Below are positions 1 to 11,121 of a stretch of DNA of 64,000 nucleotides, in pieces. The notes under the pieces are model-generated. The model ran no database searches. It had not been told where the DNA came from and saw only the letters and a list, made by a program, of their open reading frames with translations. This DNA is from Pelobates cultripes (taxonomy: Eukaryota; Chordata; Amphibia; Anura; Pelobatidae). The position numbers and the translations under genes were made by a program. The stretch is taken from NCBI GenBank assembly GCA_933207985.1, contig OW240915.1, forward strand, positions 106,419,271-106,483,270, read 5' to 3'. Position 1 is the stretch's first letter. Each line of letters opens with the position of its first letter.

Positions 1-242
1 GTGCGGCCTACCTTTATTATGGACTATATATGGACAATGGCTTCCATAAACGCACATATCTATGTTTATTGTACTAATTTTTACAGAGTTCAAAAACAAA
101 CCATAACTAATCTCACCGGACATACTTTTCACCTGTAGACTATCAGGGATATGGACAGTTACAGCATGAGTATTCCATGTGTCTACAGGTATATATATAG
201 CATAATAATAATATAGCATAATTATTATTTTTTTTTAACCAG

Positions 243-366
243 CAAAGGGAAGAAGAAAAAAATAAACGGAACAATAATACTCAGACTAATTCTGTAATGA
301 GAGATCTAGAAGAGTTGCTCCCGCCAAGTGCAAGAAATGCTCTCCGACTTCAAGCCATTGGTGAAG
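243..366 (+). CDS. Internal coding exon of an unidentified host gene
   Basis: A pyrimidine-rich tract ending in AACCAG precedes position 243 and a GTAAAG donor begins at 367, so this is a 124-nt exon. It reads open in one frame for 41 codons plus one base. The first part is charged and Asn-rich (QREEEKNKRNNN); the second is helix-like, with MRDLEELLPPSARNAL followed by RLQAIGE. The leftover G joins AG at the start of the exon at 1593 and gives a continuous frame. I do not recognise the protein. The next intron is about 1.2 kb. The gene begins upstream of the window, so only the C-terminal end is present. The exon call rests on splice signals, phase match and lack of stops; no homology search was possible. 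Confidence 0.7.
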
Positions 367-1592
367 GTAAAGCACCAGACTTTCCCTTAATTGCAATGGG
401 AAAATTAGAACAATGTTTGCATATGAACTGCTCTGCATGTAACTTCTTTTTTCAGTGAAATGTTTGGTGCAGTATGATAAAAGTGCAGTGATAATGTATG
501 ATTGTAAGAAGGTACATTATGCTTAAAATGTCATGCAGTTACACACGCTTAAAGACGTTCAGACACACATAAGATCATCCAAAGCAGATTTTATTTGCGC
601 ATCAGCCTAGGTAACATTTTTGTCTTACAAGAGTTTTTCTAACGCATAACATTCCCACAGCATGTCTCATATCTATATATATATATTACATTAACCATAA
701 ACCATAATTACTCACATATCAGACACGCCAGCAGAATATGAAAAGCAGTTTACAACACTGATGGGTTCTTCACAAACTATTAAACAAACAATAGGCATTG
801 ATCTGTCATTGCTTTTCCTTGGTTGCTGAAGTGCACTTACTTTATTGTCATCCCTAACTCATGTTTTCCATTTTACTTGTGTTTTTTCTGTCTCTACACT
901 TCTTTATATTGTTTCTACTTCTTGGTGTTGCTCGTATTGGTGCTTTGTCTTACACAAATCTTAATGTTATATATTTAGGGTTTAGTAATTATATCTCATA
1001 TCACGTTGATTTGAGTTGGGTTCCACCATTGACCTCAATATATTTTCTTTTTCATTTAAGTGCAATTGAAGTAGAGGGAGAAATGTAGCATTTTCTAAAT
1101 ATGTTTTAAGATATTTTTCTTGTGTTTCAATTATTGATCACCACTAGAGTGATCCTATTATTACCGTATGCATTCGCCTATGGTGTGTGTGTGTATATAT
1201 ATATATGAGAATAATCAGCATTTAAATTAATACATGAATAATATTTACATGCAGCAATACACAATATAGCTTTAAAAAGTTGTATGGACGTTATCACTTG
1301 TAGCTGTTTGCTATTTGCTGAATGCAAAAAATGCTTAACAAAAAATTTGAATAGAGATTGAATAGGGTTTTTGCCTTTTTTTTTAATAACAATAGCAAAA
1401 ATTTGAACTTGGGAGGCTAAATTACTATAGATAGAACCAAGAAACTATATAAGGTTTTCAAAAAGCATTAAAGCAATGGATTGCAAAAGTCTTACCATTA
1501 ATCTACAGATACCAAGTTGTTATTAAACTGTACTCCATTCACAGCAACATGTATACACAATAATAATTTGATTCTTTTTGTTCAATTTCCAG
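367..1592 (+). other. Intron of the unidentified host gene
   Basis: It starts GTAAAG and ends in a pyrimidine-rich stretch with TTTCCAG. It is AT-rich with a short TGTGTG/TATATA tract near 1183-1206. I see no gene inside it. An AGAGGGAGAAATGT sequence at 1072-1085 resembles the one at 2136-2149 and may be a retroelement polypurine tract relic. Confidence 0.55.
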
Positions 1593-1783
1593 AGAGTCAT
1601 CTCAACCCTGCTCAAAGAAACACACAGAGTGGCAGTGGGGCAACACCGACAAATAACAAGTCAATGCCAACACCACGTTTAGCTGTTACAAGCCCACCAG
1701 TGCCAAGACAAGCAGGATCCCACATGGGGGGATCTTCCTATCATCCTGGGCCTAATCCACAAGGGACACACTCTAGACATTGA
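1593..1783 (+). CDS. Terminal coding exon of the unidentified host gene
   Basis: A TTCAATTTCCAG acceptor precedes 1593. Using the single base carried over from the exon at 243-366, the frame is open for 64 codons and stops at TGA 1781-1783. The tail is low-complexity and rich in Pro, Ser, Thr, Gly and Asn (motifs SGSGATPTNNK, PTPRLAVTSPPVPR, ending GTHSRH), as expected for a disordered C-terminus. Together the two exons encode the last about 105 residues. The open frame continues upstream of the acceptor by chance to 1517, but the phase match supports the splice. Function unknown. Confidence 0.7.
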
Positions 1784-2148
1784 AAACGTTCAGCCAATGT
1801 TTATGTCTTCCATTATCTCCGACCCACGTCATATAGGGGTTTTGGTTGGTTTCCTTGTGATTGTTTTTTTTTAAGACATTCACTTTTAAGACATTCCCAC
1901 ACAATAGCTGTTAACAATTAATAAATATATATTTTGTCAACAAATCCTTAATTCATTGCACACTCAGTGTACGTAAGAAAGGAAACAATTAAATATTGTG
2001 TATAAAATCTCAGGTGAAAGATTTTTTTTTTGATTTTTTTTTTTGTTTTTTTTTTCATCAGAAAAGGGTTTGACCATGTTAGCAAAGAGTAATGCTCTAA
2101 AAATGTTATGAAAACTAATCAAAATCCAATAGTTATTTGAGGGAGAAA
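1784..2148 (+). other. Probable 3' UTR of the host gene
   Basis: The sequence directly after the stop codon contains an AATAAA at about 1919-1924, a plausible poly(A) signal, and U-rich tracts near 2020-2056. No coding potential is seen. The exact cleavage site cannot be read from sequence alone. Confidence 0.4.
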
Positions 2149-2900
2149 TGTAATATCTCTGGGAATTACATAATTGAATAAAACGTTAAAAATCACCTGT
2201 AACATTTGTTATGTAACATATATAAATATCAAGTAAATCTGCTATGTAGGTTACCTACCTTCTGTAACTTAGAGAGCTGCAAGGTGTATATTCCATCAAT
2301 ATTTAACATAAAAACATTTTTTCATATCTATACTTGATAGTGATACATATTACCCAACTGCACATTTGTCTATCATTGTAAACAATGTGATCAGTGTAAA
2401 ATAAACATATTAATATATAAATCCATGTGTGTTTAATTATCTAAGTCACCATATTATAGACTCTGATTTATAAAGTAGTGTGTTTCTCATAAGAATAATT
2501 AGTGTAGAATATTGCATATTCTATGTTTCTATTAATTATTTATGGATGTGTGGATTGACATAAGTAACAGATGGTATCAACAAGTCACAAGGTTTTCTTG
2601 TATGAGAACACTGGAATGTGGATTGGGGGTCCTGTCCTTATATAGCTAGGGCTATACTCTGACGTCAGTATGGGCACATCTATATAGTAACTGAACAAAG
2701 GGACACGAGGTCTCTCTCTGCTCTTCTTGCTGTACAGCTATGTAACGATGTAACTCTCCCTTCAGAAGTCCAGCAATTACCATCTGCTGTTGAACATCCA
2801 TGATCATGTAACATCCTTTGTTGTTTTATTATGTATCAGTAACTAAGAATAAACCTAAAGAAACCGTAAGTCAGATTGCGTATTAGTACTTTTCATTAAT
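2149..2900 (+). repeat. Possible degraded LTR
   Basis: A purine run GAGGGAGAAA just before a TGTAATATC start looks like a polypurine tract followed by an LTR 5' end. Further on there is TATATAG near 2640 and an AATAAA at about 2850. No matching 3' boundary or target duplication was found, so this is weak. It could instead be ordinary 3' UTR or flank of the host gene. Confidence 0.2.
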
Positions 2901-3112
2901 ACATATGTATACTAATGTAGTGAGCCTTTGACCCAAGACTATATATACAAAAGAAGTATATATCAATCGACTGGAAAAAGACACAGAAGAAGAAACGAAG
3001 ATTTTACAATTAGACACATTTATTAAGAATGCTGTCTGTCTTAGCTGATTGCTTTCTGCCTGCATTGAAATTGAAAAACCATCAATGGCAGCAGAGACAT
3101 TTTTGTTTTTAA

Positions 3113-3146
3113 AAGATTTCTTGTGTTAAGAAACACAAGAAATCTT
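3113..3146. repeat. Short perfect inverted repeat
   Basis: A 15-bp arm (3113-3127) and its exact reverse complement (3132-3146) are separated by 4 nt. This is probably a small hairpin relic of a MITE. Confidence 0.6.
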
Positions 3147-3309
3147 AACTTGGAATTGTGGAGAACTAACAAAGGACCTTCAGGATAGCTTCTTTAACTA
3201 TTACTTATTTTCTCCCAGACAATAATCCAAAGTGCTTTTTGAATTTAAAACCAAAGTTGCCACACTGAAAGCATAACTGACTTGGAAATGTTTTCCAGTT
3301 TGGACATTT

Positions 3310-3572
3310 TTGTTTCTTAAATTTTAAATTTACTTTGAGTTCCTGACAATGGTCACTTTAGTGAATAACCCTGAGGTTATTTTTGCTCCTTAAATTTAAA
3401 ATTTACTTTGCGTTCCTGACAATGGTCACTTTAGTGAATAACCATGAGGTTATTTCTGTTCCTTAAATTTTAAATTTACTTTGAGTTCCTGACAATGGTC
3501 ACTTTAGTGAATAACTCTGAGGTTCTTCACTAAAGTGAGCATTGTCAGGAACTCAAAGTAAATGTAAAATTC
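3310..3572. repeat. Three 73-bp tandem repeats followed by an inverted copy
   Basis: The motif TTCCTGACAATGGTCACTTT recurs with a 73-bp period (GGTCAC at 3351, 3424 and 3497). From about 3525 to 3572 most of the unit appears once more in reverse complement, so the last direct copy and the inverted copy can fold on each other. The flanking 3573-4340 shows no gene. Confidence 0.85.
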
Positions 3573-4340
3573 ATTATTTATTATTTGTATCAATGACGCC
3601 TGTTCATAGTTTAGTTGCTATATGTCTTTTCAATTTGCTTTCACTTAATTTTTTTGTATTTAATTATGCGGAAGGTATTGTGAATTGAACATCATGACAG
3701 TATACATTTATGAATTATTGGTTATGGGTTATTTCCTCGTTTTTCTTTTTTTTTTTTTTTTGCTGTGCTTCCCTTAGACTGGGGTGTAATGGTGTTCTAT
3801 TCGGACTATTTAATTGAGAGTGTATCAGAGAGAGTCTGTTCTACATAAACTATTACCTGGGTTTATGGAGGTTTGTCTATGCATAAGGGCTAAGAATTGA
3901 GGTGTGAGAATATGTCCAAAGTGATATCAGTGTGATATCTTTTGATAGATTTTCTTCATACTGTGAATATGTTTTAACTTATAATTAATAAAGGAGAAGT
4001 TTTTTCCCAGGAATGTTGGCACAGAACAGAGGGGAGCTTCTTGTTGGCTTGTGAAATGTCCAGACTCACAATGTCTAATAAAAACAGTGATTGGGCAATT
4101 ATTCAGATGATTGATGTGCGTGTGCGATTGATTTCGTCTTCCATTGATCTGTTTTGCATGAGATAGCAATCAAATATTTTTTATTTACTCTCTGTTCTCT
4201 ATGTTCTGACAGCATAGCTAAATTAATTTGGTTTATATAAAATATTAACTAAATGGTGTTTCAGTGGAAGTCAGTGAAATGGTGACTTTAGAGTTCTTTC
4301 TCAACAATTTCTCCCAACAGAGAGGAGGATGACATATTTA

Positions 4341-4585
4341 CACTGAATAAAATTTTAAACGCAACACTTTTGTTTTTGCCCCCATTTTTCATGAGCTGAA
4401 CTCAAAGATCTAAGACTTTTTCTATGTACACAAAAGGCCTATTTCTCACAAATATTGTTCACAAATCTGTCTAAATCTGTGTTAGTGAGCACTTCTCCTT
4501 TGCCGAGATAATCCATCCACCTCACAGGTATTGCATATAAAGATGCTGATTAGACACCATGATTATTAGAAAGGTGTGCCTTAGG
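4341..4585. mobile_element. Terminal fragment of a Tc1/mariner-like element
   Basis: The stretch with AAACGCAACACTTTTGTTTT, the run through CATGAGCTGAACTC, and GAGATAATCCATCCACC is a terminal region I recognise from a common vertebrate Tc1-like family. It stops abruptly near GGTGTGCCTTAGG, where the 3' end of a different Tc1-like transposase begins, so the two are fused or nested. Confidence 0.55.
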
Positions 4586-5524
4586 ATCCCTCCACAGATT
4601 TTCTATGGGATTAAGGTCTGGAGACTGGCTAGGCCACTTCAGGACCTTAATGTGCTTTTTCTTGAGCCATTCCTTTGTTGCCTTGGCTGTGTGTTTTTTG
4701 TCACTGTCATGCTGGAATACCTATCCATGACCCATTTTCAATGCCCTGGCTGAGGGAAGGAGGTTCTCACAAAAGATTTGGCGGTACATGGCCCCGTCCA
4801 TCGTTGCTTTGATGCGGTGCAGTTTTCCTGGCCCCTTAGCAGAAAAGCACCCCTAAAGCATAATGTTTCCACCTCTATGTTTGATGGTGGGGATGGTGTT
4901 CTTGGTGTCATAGGCAGCATCCCTCTCCCTCCAAACACAGCGAGTTGAGTTGATGCCAAAGAGTTCTATTTTGTTCTGATCTGACCACAACATTTTCATC
5001 CAGTTCTCCTCTGAATCATTCAGATGTTCATTGGCAAATTTCAGATGGGCCTGTACATGTGCTTTCTTGAGCAGGGGGAACTTGCAGGCACGGCAGGATT
5101 TCAGTCCTTCACGGCATAGTGTGTTACCAATTGTTTTCTTGGTGACTATGGTCCCAGCTGCCTTGAGATCATTAACAAGATCCTCCCGTGTAGTTTTGAT
5201 CTGATTCCTCACCGTTCTCATGATCATTGAAACTCCATGAAGTGAGATCTTGCATGGAGCACCAGACTGAGGGAGACTGACCGTTATTTTGTGTTCCTTC
5301 CATTTGAGAATAATCGCACCAACTGTTGTCACCTTCTCACCAAGCTGCTTGGCGATGGTCTTGTAGCCCATTCCAGCCTTGTATAGGCTACAATATTGTT
5401 CCTGACATCCTTGGACAGCTCTTTGGTCTTGGCCATGGTGGAGAGTTTGGAATCTGATTGATTGTTTGATTGCTTCTGTGGACAGGTGTCTTTTATACAG
5501 GTATTGAGCTGAGATTAGGAGCAC
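4586..5524 (-). pseudogene. Tc1-like transposase pseudogene
   Basis: The minus strand encodes a Tc1-family transposase. The N-terminal part has a helix-turn-helix ([13 protein letters not shown]) and the core has [19 protein letters not shown] with a catalytic-type Asp. The same frame carries two nonsense codons where Trp would be expected (4853-4855, after GGNIML; and 4721-4723), and it continues past both to a [13 protein letters not shown] motif with the last catalytic region. The C-terminus is cut where the other Tc1 fragment joins at about 4585. The element would excise and insert at TA sites in a live copy; this one is dead. Confidence 0.85.
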
Positions 5525-5808
5525 TCCCTTTAAGAGAGTACTCCTAATCTCAGCTCATTATCTGTATAAAAGACATCTGGGAACCAGAAATCTTGATGAT
5601 TGATAGGGGATCAAATACTTATTTCACTCATTGACATGCAAATCAATTTATAACTTTTTTTGACATGCGTTTTTCTGGATTTTTTTATTTTTTTATTCAG
5701 TCTTTCACTGTTAAAATACATCCACCATTAAAATTATAGACTGATAATTTCTTTGTCAGTGGGCAAAAGTTCAAAATCAGCAGGGGATCAAATACGTCAT
5801 CTGCCCAC
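5500..5808. mobile_element. Terminal inverted-repeat region of the Tc1-like element
   Basis: A perfect palindrome of GAGCTGAGATTAGGAG-type arms lies at about 5507-5560, between the transposase start and the end. It is followed by terminal sequence containing GGGGATCAAATACTTATTTC and, at the tip, GGGGATCAAATACGTCATC. The matching opposite end is missing because the other side is truncated. Confidence 0.6.
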
Positions 5809-7500
5809 ACTAGATAGCGCTATGAAATTCCTGCGCATGCCCAGTTAAACACTTGGGCATGCAAACGGGAATTTCATCTATTCATTCATTCGTCAGAAAG
5901 ACGAATAAATAAATAGAAATTTCAAACGAATGAACGAAGACCTCTTCGCTCATTTGTTTGGTTTATTACAAGGAGGGAGCTACCGGCGCGCAACTCCCTC
6001 CTTGTAATATGTAAAAATAGAAGCGGCGGGGAGCACTTCCTAAGCCCCCCATGTCCTCCCTCACTCTATGGGGGTCAATATGACCCCCATAATAGCATAA
6101 GGGAGATTAAAATCTCCCAAATGCCCCTACTCGCAATGCAGCAAGTAGGTGCATGTCTACTAAACAGTGAGCAGCCAGCAGCCCCCTAGTGTCCCCCTCC
6201 TGAGCCCCCACCTGTGCCGCATGAGTGAGGGCTATTAAACTGAAGGGGGAACAAACGCCCCCCATTTGCCCCCACCCATGAGTGGCGGCGGGTGGGGGCC
6301 CCTAAATGAAAATGGGGGGGGACCTATTGTCCATCCCCGACCCATTGAATTGAAAGCAACTAATCACAGTGTTATGAGTCAAATTACACAGCATGGGATA
6401 TTTCCCACGCTGTGCAAAATGACACAAAGCACTCTGATTGGTTGGATTTCAAGCCAACCAATCAGAGTGCTGTGACAGGTAAATGTAGAGACTTACCTGT
6501 CAGTCTCTTCATTTACCTGTCAGATAACTCTGATTGGTTGGCTTGGAATCAACCAATCAGAGTGCTCTAAGTCAAATTGCAGTGCGTGGGAAGGCTTTAT
6601 AAGCCTTTCTCAGCCCTGCAGAGCTCAGTGTGCGCATTTCCCTCACTGGGTGAAGATGGATTACTTTTTTAGCATTGATTTATTTATTTTTTTAGTCAGT
6701 TTTTTTTTTTTTGCGCTCAGGTTTTTTTTTTTTTTCAGTTGCGACAAGTATTATAGATTTTTATTTGGCCTTTTTTGGGTCTGAAAAAAGAAGATTTTAG
6801 AAAAAAGAAGCCATCAAATGGTAAGTTATTTTTTATTTTATTTTTTTACAGGTATTTAGTTTTCTTGTTCCCCCACTCACTATTTTTAGGGTGACGGGGG
6901 TAGGTAGGTCTTTATTAAAAAGATTTTGGGTGGGGGGGTGACTCGGGGCTTGGGGACACCTAGTCACGGGGTGGGGTTACATTTAGTCCCCACCCATCGC
7001 CTATGGGTTGGGGCTGGGGGAGAGGACAATAGGTCCCCCCATAGTCATTTAGGGCCCCCACCAGCCGTTCATGGGTGGGGGCCGGAAGGGAGGACACTAG
7101 GTCCCCCCCATTTTCATTTAGGGCCTCCACCCACTGCTCATGGATGGGTCTCCCCTTCAGTTTAATAGCCCCCACACGTGCGACACAGGTGGGGGCTCAG
7201 GAGGCCACAGACTGCTCACTGTTTACTAGACATGCCCCTACTCGCGATTTAGCGAGTAGGGACAGAATTTACTAATACTAAGTAATCTTTACTTAGTATT
7301 AGTAAATTTGGCTGAGAGATCAATTTAGGTCTTTCAGCCTTTTGGTAGATAGCTCCCTAATACTGTGGAAATTAGGAAGTTATCTACTAAGTAGCTGCAA
7401 GATGCAGCCGCGGCACGAATCAGATTGGAATTTCATTCATTCGAATGAAATTCTGATCCAAACAAAGTCTGACCACAGGAAATGGCGCACACTTTGCTTC
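5809..7500. mobile_element. GC-rich foldback-type non-autonomous DNA element
   Basis: About 6122-6334 and 7090-7263 form long imperfect inverted arms: CCCCTACTCG plus ACTAAACAGTGAGCAG on the left, CTGCTCACTGTTTACTAG plus CCCCTACTCGCG on the right. Between them are 17-bp perfect arms at 6429-6445/6454-6470, a related pair near 6527-6566, and a GGTCCCCCCATTTTCATTTA unit repeated about three times (6985-7130). A 19-bp perfect hairpin sits at 7266-7284/7290-7308. There is no transposase, so it would be mobilised in trans. The outer ends are uncertain. Confidence 0.55.
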
Positions 7501-8399
7501 TCCGCTGGTCAGGCGTAGGAAACCTCCATAAGACAAAATAGCCCCTACTTTGTCTTATGTTTTAAAGAAAACAAGAGCAGACAGAAAGAAATGAAGACAA
7601 CAAAATACAACACCAAAGTGTAGCAGGTGTGATAATATAAGTACAAATTATACTTATCTTCGATTTATAATCGGCAGCCTCCCAAGGTCGTAACCCTGAA
7701 ACGACCTTTTACAAAATGTATGGACAAAACAGAAAGAATATGGGATACGACTAGACAAAATCTAAAGTAAGGAACATGAAAACATATATAGAGTAGTACT
7801 GTTATATACAGGTTATATTGCGCCAAATATAGAACACTAACGAGATATATAAAGCGCTCAAAGGTGCCTCCCCTGATGTAGATGGGTGGCTGGGTATTCC
7901 CACTTTCACTCAAAAGGATAAAGTATATAACAAGGACTCCAGGCAGTGAAAATTAGGAAAAGGTATCAAAATATATTATTAAAAAAAGGTGGACATTAAC
8001 CACCAGTATATAATATAAAAGGTGAGGAATATAGGTCCTACGCGTTTCGTTTCAAAGAAACTTCCTCAGGGACCAAATGACAATAATATTCCAGTAGTAA
8101 AAACAAGTAACAGAAATAACAATCTAATACCCCCCTCCTTAGAGTCTCTATATATAGGGCTTATCCCAGAGTTCATTGGTGGATCCGTGGGTGTTGCCGT
8201 TTTTCAACGGATTCCATAGGTGCAGGTAGTAGCTGTCCAGGTGTAGAGCTTCATTCAATCCTTCTCCCACTTGAATTTGGCACCTTCATCTCGCGCCAGA
8301 ACTGGAAGTGTGCAATCACCTTCACTTCTGCGTTTCACCATACTATGCGTTCCAGCAGGACGAGTTGATGTTAAAACAATATATTGCCACCTGGTGGGC
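7501..8399. repeat. Unclassified repeat with CTACGCGTTTCG motif
   Basis: No coding region. At 8037-8073 there is TACGCGTTTCGTTTC followed by CTTCCTCAGGG. A similar ACGCGTTTCG plus CTTCTTCAG arrangement occurs at 50538-50568, suggesting the same repeat family. The family is not identified. Confidence 0.35.
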
Positions 8400-8514
8400 G
8401 CTCAATATATTTACATAATAACAAACATGCTTCTAACATGCTTTTCTCTTCAGTAGATTTAAACCGTAATTTTTTTCTTAGAAGCATGTTTGTTATTATG
8501 TAAATATATTGAGC
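8400..8514. repeat. 37-bp perfect inverted repeat
   Basis: Arm 8400-8436 is the exact reverse complement of 8478-8514, with a 41-nt loop. It contains AATATATTTACATAATAAC. It abuts the decayed Tc1-like sequence, so it could be terminal repeats brought together by an internal deletion. Confidence 0.85.
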
Positions 8515-9450
8515 AGCAAGTGAACAGTTAGTTTTTGAATTGCATGTGTTGGAAGCAGGAAAAAAGGTCTGAGTGACTTTGACAAAGGCCAAATAGTGAT
8601 GTCTAGAGTGGGCCAGGGCATCGCAAAAAGTGGAAGTTGTTCCCGGTTTGCACTGGCTAGTACCAACCAAAAGTAGTGTAAGGAAGGACAACTGGTGAAC
8701 CAGTGTCAGGGTCATGGATGCCCAATGCTCATTGATACATGTGGGGAGGAAAGGCTAGTTTGTCTGGTCTGATCATACATAAGGGCTACTGTGGCTCTAA
8801 TTGCTGAAAATGGAAAGCTGGCAATGACAGAAATGTGTCAGAACACACAATGCATCACAATTGGCTGCGTAGCCACAGACCAGTCAGAGTTGCCATGTTG
8901 ACCCCTTTCCACTTCTGAAAGTGCCTTCAATGGGAAAATGAGCATCAGAACTGGACAATAGAGCAATGGAAGAAGGTTGTCTGGTCTAATGAATCATATT
9001 TTCTTATAGATCAGTGGATGGCTGAGTGCGTGTGTGTCGGGTCCCTGCTGAAGAAATAACATAGGATGCACTGTGGGGAGAAGGCAGGCTAGCGCAGGCA
9101 GTGTTATGCTCTGGACAATGTTCTGCTGGGAAACTTTGAGTGCTGGCATTAATGTGGATGTTACTTTGACATGTACCTCCTATCAAGAGATTGTTGCAGA
9201 CCACATACACCCCTTCATGGCAATGGTGTTTCCTGATAGCAATGGACTCTTTTTAACAGGATAATACACACCGTCACACTGCAAAATTTGTTCAGGAATG
9301 GACTCAATCTAATTGGGCATGTGTGGGATGTGCTAGAACAACAAATCTGATCCATTGAGGCCCCACCTCGCAACTGCAGGACTTCAAGAATTTTATGCTA
9401 CTGTTTTGGTGCAGATACCACAGGACACATTCAGAGGTCTGAACAAGTAC
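8515..9450 (+). pseudogene. Second decayed Tc1-like transposase
   Basis: Plus-strand sequence in several broken frames matches Tc1-like transposase order: an early DFDKGQ-like region near 8570, a GSVMLWTMFCWETLSAG stretch at about 9097-9147, VADHIHPFMAMVFPDSNGLF, and later WDVLEQQI plus EAPPRNLQDF near 9328-9390. Frameshifts and stops are frequent, so it is much older than the minus-strand copy at 4.6-5.5 kb and of a different subfamily. Confidence 0.75.
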
Positions 9451-9809
9451 TTAAATGTTATGGTGCAACATCTCATGAGAGGGATATATCTCCAATTCAT
9501 AGGAATAACACTCCAAATATAAAAAAATAAAAATAAAAAAAATAAAACTGTGATAATTATATAGTGAAAATTGGGTGAATCTAAGTAATACACTCACTAG
9601 GAGAGAGCCAGTCCTGGGCTCTCAGTATCTGCACTTGTGGGTTTCTAATGCCATCCTGCAGCCAGTCTGGAGTCTTCCGATCACACCGGAAAACTCAGAG
9701 GTCAACCACAGGGAAAGAAACAATATATAATAGTGCAAACTAATGTAATTCGCAAATATATACACACAATTGCTAACTCACATGTAGTAGAGCCTATAAA
9801 AGGGCTCTA
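9451..9809. other. No recognisable feature
   Basis: AT-rich flank with an A-rich tract at about 9518-9545. I see no gene or clear repeat boundary. Confidence 0.4.
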
Positions 9810-10207
9810 CCTTATGGATGTCAATGGGTTACATAGTTAGCTGAAAAGAGACAAAGTTCAGCCTCTCTCACATCCGTTTTGCTGTTGATTCAAAAGGAGG
9901 CAAAAACCCAATTGGAAGCACTTTGCAATTTTGCAACAAACTTGGAAAATATGCATTCTTCACCCCAGAATGACAGTCAGATCTCTCCTTGGATTAAACA
10001 TGATATCCCTGAATATTATGTGTTTGCAAGTATTCAGTTACTGTTAAAAGATCTGTACAGACTATGATAGAACCACCACTTCAGGCAAAGAATTCCAAAT
10101 CATGTTCTTACTTTAAAAAACCCTTTCCTTTGCCATTGATTAAATCTCCTTTCTTCCAGTCTAAACACATGATCTTGTGTCGTATGTATAGCCCTATTTA
10201 TGAATAG
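9810..10207 (-). mobile_element. CR1-like LINE fragment, right part
   Basis: Read on the minus strand, the segment gives fragments such as IGLYIRHKIM and LDWKKGD, typical of the reverse-transcriptase C-terminus of CR1/L2-type LINEs. It is interrupted at a CTATTTATGAATAG target (10194-10207), and the same LINE resumes after the second copy of that target at 16773-16786. Heavily mutated and not coding. Confidence 0.5.
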
Positions 10208-10270
10208 ACGAAATACGGTGTTCTGTCAGCCAACTGTATAACAGCCTTTTTACTAAGTAAATTTAATTCT
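10208..10270. mobile_element. Left part of an unknown insertion, with L1 target duplication
   Basis: This short piece lies between the 14-bp CTATTTATGAATAG duplication and the L1-like element. Its last 14 nt (10257-10270, GTAAATTTAATTCT) are the target duplication of the L1-like insertion, repeated at 16401-16414. The rest of the same insertion is at 16415-16772. Its class is not recognised. Confidence 0.5.
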
Positions 10271-11121
10271 TTTTTTTTAATTTCTTTATTTTTTCGTCTT
10301 GACAAGGGTAGCACTATGAAATTTTCAGTGTGGCTTGTGCAAAAGCCCATTAAAACATATAACAGATAACCACAGTGATACATATAAGAAAGAAAAAACA
10401 ATCGTGATAATTACGACTTGTGCATGAGTAATAAGTTTCCAGCTACGCGTCAAGGGTTTTTTTTGTAATAAAGGTGACATAGGTACTGTGTGAACTTCGT
10501 TTCCAGAGTGTTGCATTGCCATGTAACTCAGAAGGGGTGTATAATAGTGTAGCTTTGTGGGATTTATTATTCTTTGGGTGACCCCGCTACTCTGTGTCCT
10601 GGCATAATAGGGCGGATTCCAATCGCATCAGTGATATTAGCTCCCATTGGGTAGCATGTCCTATGTCTGACTCTAACGTTAGTTGACATATGTCCTACCG
10701 TGTAGGTTAGCGCATAGTTTGTTAAGGTAGTGGTTTTTATCGGGGGGGAAGCACTGGCTCACGAACCATGTGGTGGAACCCTGGACCTGCCAGGGGAAGA
10801 CTCGTTCGCTAGGGAGTAGAGTTCGGTCCTCAGGCTCCCCCGCGATATTGTGAGTGAAAAGAGGGTGAAAGGCAATAAAGAAGAAAGAAAAGAATAAGGG
10901 GGGGGGGGAGTCAGGGGCTGAGGAAGAGGGGATGGGGAGGGGTAAGGTACGGGTATACGTCAGGTCACCATGGTGTGGAGCACTTCCGTTTATGTCTATC
11001 GTGTCTAGGATCCCCGTCTGTTACCATCTCTACCCGTAGGAGGGTCAGGTGTGTCGTCAGAGAGGTCGCTACTCTGCCATGGGTCCCACAGTTTGTCGAA
11101 GCTAGTCATGGATCCCCTTAG

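Noticed and set aside
3310..3572. CRISPR-like repeat pattern
   Set aside because: The units are contiguous 73-bp tandem repeats without spacers, in a eukaryotic genome.
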